A stretch of 6,492 nucleotides of DNA from Bacteroidota bacterium (GTDB lineage: Bacteria > Bacteroidota > Ignavibacteria > UBA10030 > UBA8401): NCBI GenBank assembly GCA_003456055.1, contig DMPG01000215.1, positions 1 through 6,492 of the forward strand, read 5' to 3'. Below are positions 1-5,726 of this stretch, one piece after another. The stretch's first letter is position 1; each line of letters starts with the position of its first letter. The notes below the pieces were generated by a model, which made no database searches, had not been told where the DNA came from, and saw nothing but the letters and a program-made list of their open reading frames with translations. The position numbers and the translations under genes were made by a program.

Positions 1-41
1 TGTGGTTCGTCTGTTTCAATATTGAGTTGGTCGGTGTCCAT
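1..41 (-). CDS. Start of the gene downstream of murC (partial, possibly ftsQ or murB)
   Basis: An ATG at 41-39 opens a reading frame that runs off the window edge; it encodes MDTDQLNIETDEP. It lies 14 bp after the murC stop codon on the same strand, so it is very probably the next gene of the operon. No strong Shine-Dalgarno sequence is visible upstream, as for most genes here. Thirteen residues are too few to identify the product. From dcw gene order in related bacteria, murC is usually followed by ftsQ (a divisome protein with a short cytoplasmic N-terminus) or murB. The acidic, polar start would suit the cytoplasmic tail of an FtsQ, but that is only inference. Confidence 0.5.
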   Translation of the reverse strand, partial: MDTDQLNIETDEP

Positions 42-55
42 TGTTCGATCTAAAA

Positions 56-1435
56 TTATTTCAATTCTTTTAAAAATTGTTCTCCAAACTTCCAGATATC
101 ACCCGCACCCATTGTAATAACGATATCGCCGCTTTTTGTGATCTGCTTCAAATATTCAGGAATGTTTTTTTTATCCTGAACGTAATGCGCTTCTTTGTGT
201 CCGTATTGTTTCGCCGCATTCACAATCAATTCTCCCGTAATACCTTGGATCGGTTCTTCTCGTGCCGGATACACGTCTGTTATCACAACAACATCAGCAA
301 GCAAGAATGCTTTGCCAAAATCTTCGTAAAAATCCCGGGTGCGCGAAAATAAATGCGGTTGAAAAACACAAACAACTCTATTTCTCCAGCCGGATTTTAC
401 CCCGCTTAATGTTACTTTACATTCTGTCGGGTGATGAGCATAATCATCATACACAACGATTCCTTTTGCTTCGCCCTTCTTTTCCCATCGGCGATACACT
501 CCTGTGAATTTTTCAATTCCTGCTTTTACATTCTGGAAGGAAACACCAAGATTCAAACCAACAGCAATAGCAGCCAATGCGTTTTGTACATTATGCTTGC
601 CGGGTATCTGTAATGTTACTTCTCCTAATTCTGTTTGTCGTTGTATTACAGTGAAGACCGTTTTATTCTCTTTATGATGAATATCAACTGCCTGTACGTC
701 TGCTTGCGGCGATTGCAATCCGTAGGTGATAATTTTTTTCTTGCTTAGCTGCGGCAAAATATCCTGCAGTGCCGGTTCATCAAGATTCAACACAATAAAT
801 CCATAAAAAGGAACTTTGTTCGCAAACTGAATGAAGGCACCTTTGATATCTTCCAGATCGCGATAACAATCAAGGTGATCCGTTTCGAGTGTTGTCAGTA
901 CCGCAATCGCAGGTGTCAGAGATAAGAATGAACGATCAAACTCATCAGCTTCTACAACAATGAATTCTCCTTTCCCAAGACGGGCATTCGTTCCTCCGAG
1001 TCCGCTTAATTTTCCACCAACGATCACTGTCGGATCCAATCCGCCTTCCATCAATACCAAACTCGTCATTGAAGTTGTCGTAGTTTTTCCATGCGTTCCA
1101 GCTATTCCAACACCGTATTTCAACCGCATCACTTCCGCAAGCATCTCTGCACGACGCACGATCGGGATTTTTCTACGGATCGCTTCCTGAACTTCGGGAT
1201 TATCGTTGATCACAGCGGACGAATACACAAGTGTATCAACATCTGTTGCCAGATTTTCCGCCTTGTGACCTTCAAAGATGGTTGCTCCAAGGGATTGCAA
1301 TCGCTCGGTCACTTCGCCGATTGCACGGTCTGAACCACTGACTTTGAATCCTTGATCAAGCAGAATCTCCGCGATTCCGCTCATTCCAATTCCGCCGATA
1401 CCGACGAAGTGTAATTTTTTAATTGATGAAAACAT
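56..1435 (-). CDS. murC: UDP-N-acetylmuramate--L-alanine ligase MurC
   Basis: Cytoplasmic ATP-dependent ligase that adds L-Ala to UDP-MurNAc, the first step of stem-peptide assembly. The 459 residues show the full Mur ligase plan. The N-terminal UDP-binding domain has GIGGIGMSG (residues 12-20). The central ATPase domain has P-loop GTHGKTTT (113-120), EADE (162-165) and DHLD (186-189). The C-terminal domain has YDDYAHHPTE (329-338), FQPHLFSRT (358-366) and GAGDIW (443-448). The usual RRF of MurC reads RRW here (315-317). I chose the ATG at 1435 rather than an upstream start at 1513: the MurC homology begins here, while the extra 26 residues would overlap orf162 by 56 bp and be translated partly from a short tandem repeat. 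A purine stretch AGAG ends 5 nt before this ATG. The gene follows orf162 by 22 bp and precedes the next gene by 14 bp. Confidence 0.97.
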   Translation of the reverse strand: MFSSIKKLHFVGIGGIGMSGIAEILLDQGFKVSGSDRAIGEVTERLQSLGATIFEGHKAENLATDVDTLVYSSAVINDNPEVQEAIRRKIPIVRRAEMLAEVMRLKYGVGIAGTHGKTTTTSMTSLVLMEGGLDPTVIVGGKLSGLGGTNARLGKGEFIVVEADEFDRSFLSLTPAIAVLTTLETDHLDCYRDLEDIKGAFIQFANKVPFYGFIVLNLDEPALQDILPQLSKKKIITYGLQSPQADVQAVDIHHKENKTVFTVIQRQTELGEVTLQIPGKHNVQNALAAIAVGLNLGVSFQNVKAGIEKFTGVYRRWEKKGEAKGIVVYDDYAHHPTECKVTLSGVKSGWRNRVVCVFQPHLFSRTRDFYEDFGKAFLLADVVVITDVYPAREEPIQGITGELIVNAAKQYGHKEAHYVQDKKNIPEYLKQITKSGDIVITMGAGDIWKFGEQFLKELK

Positions 1436-1440
1436 TTTTT

Positions 1441-1458
1441 CTCTGTGTCCTCTGTGTC
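1441..1458 (-). repeat. Tandem 9-bp repeat GACACAGAG x2 forming the murC leader
   Basis: Read on the minus strand, two exact copies of GACACAGAG stand head to tail (1458-1450 and 1449-1441). The first G is the last base of the orf162 TAG stop, and the second copy ends 5 nt before the murC ATG. The repeat therefore fills nearly the whole orf162-murC gap. It also supplies the purine-rich AGAG or AGAGGA likely to act as the murC ribosome-binding site. Motifs of the CACAGAGGACACAGAG kind occur as dispersed short repeats in a number of environmental bacterial genomes. That is recollection and not tested here. Confidence 0.75.
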
Positions 1459-1946
1459 TATTTATTATTCTTAAATTGAAACCGTTTTTTACGTTTTGGC
1501 ACCTGCTCAGCAATCCGTTCGATCAATTGCAACAATTCTTTTTCCCGTTCATATCGTCCCAACCGAATTCGAAATACTCTTCGGCGGTGTTTTGTTTTGA
1601 AGTTGATGACCTGAAAACGTCCTGCCGTTTGTACTGATCGTTCTTTTCCAATGTGGATCCATTCAAGATCGCCGATCGAAATAGTGTGCTTATTGAATCG
1701 GTGTTGAAAAGAAATCTCTTTCTCGGTAATGACCAGTTTTCTGTCACGGATCTTATTCAATAATAGCGCTATGAATGCGATACCGACAAAAAATACGATG
1801 ACATATAAAATTGGATCGCTGAATACAAGCGTAAAATTATTCTCAAAAAATGTCCCTTTCACTCCGGCATAAATGATCAATGTCACCAGATAGATCAACG
1901 CCTGTTGATAATAAAAGTCTAATTTGTATTTGAATTCACGCTGCAT
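1458..1946 (-). CDS. Small two-pass membrane protein with a possible PH-like cytoplasmic domain, unknown function
   Basis: I do not recognise this 162-aa protein as a named family. After a charged start (MQREFKYKLD), residues about 15-33 and 45-65 form two hydrophobic segments joined by a short loop, ending at the basic NKIRDRK. The remaining ~95 residues are soluble and beta-rich in pattern: LVITEKEISF (71-80), HTISIGDLEWIHIG (87-100), FQVINFKTKHRRRVFRIRLG (111-130). A helix follows (about 132-148), then a very basic tail KRKKRFQFKNNK. Two helices followed by strands and a final helix resembles small bacterial PH-like (YcxB/bPH2 type) membrane proteins; this is a fold-level guess. The ATG at 1946 is the only possible start, because an in-frame stop lies at 1976-1974 and there is no other Met. 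No Shine-Dalgarno is seen. It sits 82 bp after murG and 22 bp before murC, so co-expression with wall synthesis is likely; the function is unknown. Confidence 0.8.
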   Translation of the reverse strand: MQREFKYKLDFYYQQALIYLVTLIIYAGVKGTFFENNFTLVFSDPILYVIVFFVGIAFIALLLNKIRDRKLVITEKEISFQHRFNKHTISIGDLEWIHIGKERSVQTAGRFQVINFKTKHRRRVFRIRLGRYEREKELLQLIERIAEQVPKRKKRFQFKNNK

Positions 1947-2028
1947 ACGGTATTGTTTTTCTATTTTAAATATTTATTTGTAATCCTTTGTTTCGTTGAT
2001 TTTTTACAATGATCAATGCTAACCCAAT

Positions 2029-3111
2029 TTATCCTTTAGAAAGCATTACTATTTTTTTTGCAATCTCCCGCCCCGCGTTTGGTTTTCCAATCCCCAAACT
2101 TTTTTCCCGCATCGACTTTTGTTTTAGATCATCGAACAACAACTCTCGAATTGATGAAAGAAGATTATTCTTCAACTCGGAATCGGTAATCATTAATGCG
2201 GCACCGGCATCGGCCAACGTTTCAGCATTCATCACCTGATGATTTGCAGCCGCAAATGGATATGGAACAAGTATTGCCGGTTTTCCAATACGGGTTAATT
2301 CCGCTAATGTTGTTGCACCGGAACGGCTCACTACAATATCGGCGGCGGCATAACCGCAATCCATTCTATCGATATACTTTTTCACCACGATGTTTTTATG
2401 CTGCGGAATTTCGTTCGCAGACTGCTGATCTGTTTCACCCGTCTGCCAAATAATTTGATAATCGTTTGCAATAGCATCGCTTACTATTTCCGGCATCACT
2501 TTGTTTATCGATGCTGCACCAAGACTGCCTCCAAAAACAAACACTGTTCTTTTATTCAGATCAAGGTTGAAGAATGCACATCCTTCGTTTCGTGTAACAA
2601 ACGATAACTCCTCACGCGTCGGATTTCCTACAACCTCAACGGACGCTGTCGATGAAAGCCATTGTTTCGTTACATCAAATTGGACAAATACTTTTGATAC
2701 GCGACCCGCCAACATTTTTGTTGTTACACCGGGATAACTGTTGCTTTCGTGAACGACCGTTGGAATTCCAAGCATTGATGCAACAAACAATATCGGACCA
2801 CACACATATCCTCCGGTACCGACAACAACATTTGGTTTCACTTTCGTAATAACAAAGAGCGATTGAATCAAAGAAACAAAAACTTTTAAAGGGAAAATAA
2901 TATTGTCAATCTTCAATCTTCTACTGAACCCGCTGATCCAAATAGTGTGGAACTCATATCCTTTTTGCGGAACAACGCGCGCTTCGATTTTATCTTTTGT
3001 CCCTACAAATACAATCTTCGTGTTTGGATCTTTCTTCAACAACTCTTCCGCAATAGCAATAGCAGGATACAAATGTCCGCCTGTTCCGCCGCCTGCAAAA
3101 AGAATTGTCAT
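2029..3111 (-). CDS. murG: Undecaprenyl-PP-MurNAc-pentapeptide GlcNAc transferase MurG
   Basis: Peripheral membrane GT-B glycosyltransferase on the cytoplasmic face. It transfers GlcNAc from UDP-GlcNAc to lipid I, giving lipid II. The 360 residues match the family length. The N-terminal Rossmann half carries GGGTGGHLYPA (7-17), with His13 of the lipid-binding glycine loop, and GTGGYVCGP (98-106). Next comes HESNSYPG (121-128), where HEQN is the usual form. The C-terminal UDP-GlcNAc half has FGGSLGA (193-199), WQTGE (222-226), SRSGATTLAEL (262-272, with the donor-binding Glu271) and PYPFAAANHQVMNA (283-296). The ATG at 3111 lies 4 bp after the ftsW stop, with only a weak AGG close by, so translational coupling to ftsW is likely. 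After the stop comes an 82-bp AT-rich gap before orf162. Confidence 0.97.
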   Translation of the reverse strand: MTILFAGGGTGGHLYPAIAIAEELLKKDPNTKIVFVGTKDKIEARVVPQKGYEFHTIWISGFSRRLKIDNIIFPLKVFVSLIQSLFVITKVKPNVVVGTGGYVCGPILFVASMLGIPTVVHESNSYPGVTTKMLAGRVSKVFVQFDVTKQWLSSTASVEVVGNPTREELSFVTRNEGCAFFNLDLNKRTVFVFGGSLGAASINKVMPEIVSDAIANDYQIIWQTGETDQQSANEIPQHKNIVVKKYIDRMDCGYAAADIVVSRSGATTLAELTRIGKPAILVPYPFAAANHQVMNAETLADAGAALMITDSELKNNLLSSIRELLFDDLKQKSMREKSLGIGKPNAGREIAKKIVMLSKG

Positions 3112-3115
3112 AGGC

Positions 3116-4288
3116 CTAATACACTTTCCCTACTGTTGGTTCAATGTTCACCGTCGGTTGTTCTACAAATTCCCGCTCACGCGGATGAAGATCGGTCTGA
3201 GACGAAATATTCAATAACACACCAATCGCAAATGACGAAAAGATAATTGCTGTTCCGCCATAGCTTACGAACGGCATCGGAACGCCGGTTGTCGGAGCAA
3301 GGCCAAGTGTCACTAAGGCATTTGCGATCGCATACAATACAATGGTCGAGGTAATTCCAATTGCAAGATATTTTCCAAAATCATCCGGAGCATACTTCGC
3401 GATTTTTAAACCGCGCAAAAGGATCATTAAAAACAATCCCATAAAAATTATTGTTCCGATCAATCCGTATTCTTCTCCAACGATGGAGAAGATAAAATCG
3501 CCGTAGGATTCAGGAAGAAATAGATCCCGTTGTTTACTTTGTCCCATACCAACACCAAAAATTCCTCCGTTACCAAAGCCAATAATCCCCTGAAGCAATT
3601 GATAGTTTGAAGTCGATGTTACGGTCTCGTCGCTTCCGAATCCGATATATGAAAGGATACGTTTCATCCTATATGGCGCGCTCACCATATAAATGAGCAA
3701 TGCCGGTATAAGAGCACATAATGAGAGAAACACATGCTTTATTCTTGCTCCGCCGACAAAAACCAGAATCATACCAAGCACAAAGATCATAGAACCCGTA
3801 CTAAAGTTCGGCTGAACCATAACAAATACGACAACGAGCCCGATCCAAATCATCAATGGCATGAATCCTGTTTTGAAGTCTGCAAGTTTCTCTCGTTTAT
3901 TCGCAAGCAAGTACGCAAGATGAAATAACAGCGCAAACTTTGCAATTTCTGACGGTTGCAGACTGAATCCGCCGATCGATAACCATCGTGTTGCACCTTT
4001 TACTTCACCACCTAATACTCGAGTTGCAGCCAGCAAACAAATTGACCCGATCAGCACCCATTTTGTCAATGGTTTATACTTCTTGTAATCCATATTGATC
4101 GCAAAGAACATCACCACTAGTCCGATGAGAATTTTTGTGATGTGTTTGTTCACTAAGCCGCTGGCAGATTGCATTTTCTGCATTGCCCACGTCGACGATG
4201 CACTGTACACAACCACTGTACTTGCTACCATCAAGATAAGAACGACGAACAACGTGATCCGATCAATATGATTTTTATCTGAAGCCAT
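3116..4288 (-). CDS. ftsW: SEDS peptidoglycan polymerase FtsW
   Basis: Polytopic SEDS-family glycosyltransferase that polymerises lipid II at the division septum together with a class B PBP (FtsI). The 390 residues hold about ten hydrophobic segments. SEDS landmarks are GATRWLSIGGFSLQPSEIAKFALL (98-121), QPNFSTG (159-165), SAPYRMKRI (203-211), GFGNGGIFGVGMGQSKQRDLFLPESYGDFIFSIVGEE (237-273) and TTGVPMPFVSYGG (333-345). Asp264 in YGDFIF aligns with the catalytic Asp of the extracellular loop, near residue 297 in E. coli FtsW by my hand count. The QPD/EPD-type motif is QPN here. A ~25-residue polar tail ends the protein. It could in principle be RodA, but the dcw location favours FtsW. The ATG at 4288 is preceded by AAGAG with a 4-nt spacer, and upstream of that by the dyads in the murD-ftsW gap; murG follows after 4 bp. 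Confidence 0.95.
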   Translation of the reverse strand: MASDKNHIDRITLFVVLILMVASTVVVYSASSTWAMQKMQSASGLVNKHITKILIGLVVMFFAINMDYKKYKPLTKWVLIGSICLLAATRVLGGEVKGATRWLSIGGFSLQPSEIAKFALLFHLAYLLANKREKLADFKTGFMPLMIWIGLVVVFVMVQPNFSTGSMIFVLGMILVFVGGARIKHVFLSLCALIPALLIYMVSAPYRMKRILSYIGFGSDETVTSTSNYQLLQGIIGFGNGGIFGVGMGQSKQRDLFLPESYGDFIFSIVGEEYGLIGTIIFMGLFLMILLRGLKIAKYAPDDFGKYLAIGITSTIVLYAIANALVTLGLAPTTGVPMPFVSYGGTAIIFSSFAIGVLLNISSQTDLHPREREFVEQPTVNIEPTVGKVY

Positions 4289-4297
4289 TTTTCTCTT

Positions 4298-4331
4298 TAT
4301 GTGACCGTCACATATAAAGTGATAGTCACAT
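4298..4331. repeat. Two short dyads in an 18-bp direct repeat between murD and ftsW
   Basis: The plus strand reads tatgtgaccgtcacata at 4298-4314, a perfect palindrome with 8-bp arms around one base. A second dyad, gtgatagtcac, lies at 4319-4329. Both share the form GTGAnnGTCACAT, spaced exactly 18 bp (4301-4313 and 4319-4331). Allowing a 2-nt bulge, the first extends to cttt...aaag (4295-4319). In the ftsW mRNA this would fold as a hairpin whose 3' arm reaches the AAGAG before the ftsW start. No U-run follows, so it is not a standard terminator. It could be an operator, a translational-control hairpin, or a small REP-like dispersed element. The three-base centre between GTGA and TCAC does not match the six-base spacing of a CRP/FNR site. 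Confidence 0.7.
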
Positions 4332-4333
4332 TC

Positions 4334-5719
4334 TTATAATCTATTTACCAATTGTTTAAAAATTGTTCCTCGTTCTTCATAATCCCTAAACCAATCGAAC
4401 GATGTACAAGCCGGTGACAAAAGGACAATATCTCCTTTTACAGCAAGCGACGTTGCAACATCAATTGTCTTTTGCATTGATTCTAAATTTGGCTTCATTT
4501 CACCGATTGTTGCTATTGTTGTTACGGGAACTTTTCCATTAAAATTCTTCACAATAATGTCAGCTGAATATCCGGTTGCAACAATCGCCTTCACTTTTTT
4601 CTTCGCCAGTTCATAGATCGTTGAATAATCATTCCCTTTGTCTTTTCCACCCATGATCAGAACGATCGGCTCATCAAAACTTTTCAGTGACATTTCAACC
4701 GCTTCAACGGTTGTCGCTTTAGAATTGTTGATATATTTTATCCCATTCACTTCGCGTACAAATTCCTGGCGGTGTTCAACACCCTTAAAATTTCTCAGTG
4801 TTGATTTGATATATGCCGGTTTCACTCCTGACAATTGCGCCGCCAATGTTGCCGCCATTGCATTTTGAAGATTATGTTCACCGTTAATCGAAATATCGCT
4901 GACAGAAATTATCGAATGAACATCGTTTTCAATTCTTGTCTTTAAGATTCCATCCTCTGCAAACGCACCGCTGATCACATCACCAACGCTGCTGAACTGA
5001 AACACTTTTGATTTTTGGCTTTTAACTTTCTTTTTCGTCCACTCATCATTCGCATTACAGATGAGAATATCATTGTCCGTTTGATTCATCACGATCCGCA
5101 TCTTGGAATCGGCATATTGCTCCATCGAATTATTATATCGATCGAGATGGTTCTGCGTAATGTTCAAAATAACTGCGATGTTCGGACGAAATGTGTCAAT
5201 AAAATCCAGTTGAAAACTGCTTACTTCCAGAACGACAACAGTTTCTTGATCAATGTCCAGAACGAGTGATGAGAATGCCGTTCCAATGTTACCCGCAACA
5301 ACGTGTTTTTTCTTTGCATCGCTTAAAATCCTCCCGAGTAATGTTGTGGTGGTTGTTTTTCCGTTACTGCCTGTTATCGCAATAATTGAACCTTTACAAA
5401 ACCAACTTGCAACCTCTATCTCTGCAACGACTTTTATTCCACGTTTTTGTGCTTCTGTTACAACCGGCGCGTTTGTCGGTACGCCGGGACTGATAACCAT
5501 CAACGAACAATCATACACCCGTTCGCTATGTCCCCCAAATTCACATTCGATATTTTTGCTGAGAAGCTCCGCAATATGTTTCTGCGTACTTTCACTTTTT
5601 CCAAAATCACTGACGAACACTTTTGCTTTTTGTGAATCCAACAGTGTTGCCACCGCAACTCCGCTTCGTTCTGCACCAATTACGCTTATTTTTTTATTCC
5701 GTAACTCTTCAATATTCAC
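4334..5719 (-). CDS. murD: UDP-N-acetylmuramoyl-L-alanine--D-glutamate ligase MurD
   Basis: Cytoplasmic ATP-dependent ligase that adds D-Glu to UDP-MurNAc-L-Ala. The 461 residues show the three Mur ligase domains. The N-terminal UDP-binding domain has VIGAERSG (13-20) and ISPGVP (76-81). The central ATPase has P-loop GSNGKTTTTT (117-126), EVSSFQLDF (165-173) and NHLDRY (190-195), where DHLDRY/H is also common. The C-terminal domain has EHNLQNAMAA (281-290), HRQEF (316-320), NNSKATT (331-337; usually NDSKATN), GGKDKG (357-362) and LLSPACTSFDWF (433-444). It starts at a GTG (5719-5717), 7 bp after the mraY stop, with no clear Shine-Dalgarno; no better start is visible, and the domain begins normally about ten residues later. 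A lysine-rich stretch at about 229-239 comes from a period-7 repeat. A 45-bp gap with dyads separates it from ftsW. Confidence 0.97.
   Translation of the reverse strand: MNIEELRNKKISVIGAERSGVAVATLLDSQKAKVFVSDFGKSESTQKHIAELLSKNIECEFGGHSERVYDCSLMVISPGVPTNAPVVTEAQKRGIKVVAEIEVASWFCKGSIIAITGSNGKTTTTTLLGRILSDAKKKHVVAGNIGTAFSSLVLDIDQETVVVLEVSSFQLDFIDTFRPNIAVILNITQNHLDRYNNSMEQYADSKMRIVMNQTDNDILICNANDEWTKKKVKSQKSKVFQFSSVGDVISGAFAEDGILKTRIENDVHSIISVSDISINGEHNLQNAMAATLAAQLSGVKPAYIKSTLRNFKGVEHRQEFVREVNGIKYINNSKATTVEAVEMSLKSFDEPIVLIMGGKDKGNDYSTIYELAKKKVKAIVATGYSADIIVKNFNGKVPVTTIATIGEMKPNLESMQKTIDVATSLAVKGDIVLLSPACTSFDWFRDYEERGTIFKQLVNRL
5002..5029 (-). repeat. Period-7 A-rich repeat inside murD
   Basis: On the minus strand four consecutive heptamers read AAAGTTA, AAAGCCA, AAAATCA and AAAGTGT, a degenerate 7-bp period. 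Because 7 is not a multiple of 3, the frame rotates through the units and gives the polar, lysine-rich VKSQKSKV of MurD, roughly residues 232-239. This lies between NHLDRY and EHNLQN, where Mur ligases vary in length, so the stretch is probably a surface loop that tolerates change. It may have grown by replication slippage or be a copy of a simple dispersed repeat. Confidence 0.5.
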
Positions 5720-5726
5720 GTTTCGT

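Noticed and set aside
1436..1513. Longer MurC start at 1513 adding 26 residues
   Set aside because: The extension overlaps orf162, is translated partly from the GACACAGAG repeat and has no MurC similarity. The ATG at 1435 begins where the family begins and has a purine-rich upstream site.
1523..1747. 74-codon minus-strand open frame inside orf162
   Set aside because: It lies fully inside orf162 in another frame, with no domain or start signal; orf162 has a clear membrane-protein pattern and fits the operon spacing.
1947..2028. Possible internal promoter in the 82-bp AT-rich gap between murG and orf162
   Set aside because: There are -10-like strings such as TAAAAT on the minus strand, but no -35 or Bacteroidota-type TTG/TAnnTTTG pair at proper spacing. 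The AT-richness alone explains the matches. No hairpin with a U-run was seen, so I do not call a terminator either.
4298..4314. CRP/FNR-type operator
   Set aside because: The half sites TGTGA and TCACA match CRP in sequence, but they are separated by 3 bases and not 6, so the geometry is wrong for that family.
4295..4319. Rho-independent terminator after murD
   Set aside because: The hairpin is AT-rich in its lower stem and is followed by AGAAAA on the transcript side and by no U-run on either strand. The downstream essential gene ftsW follows at once.
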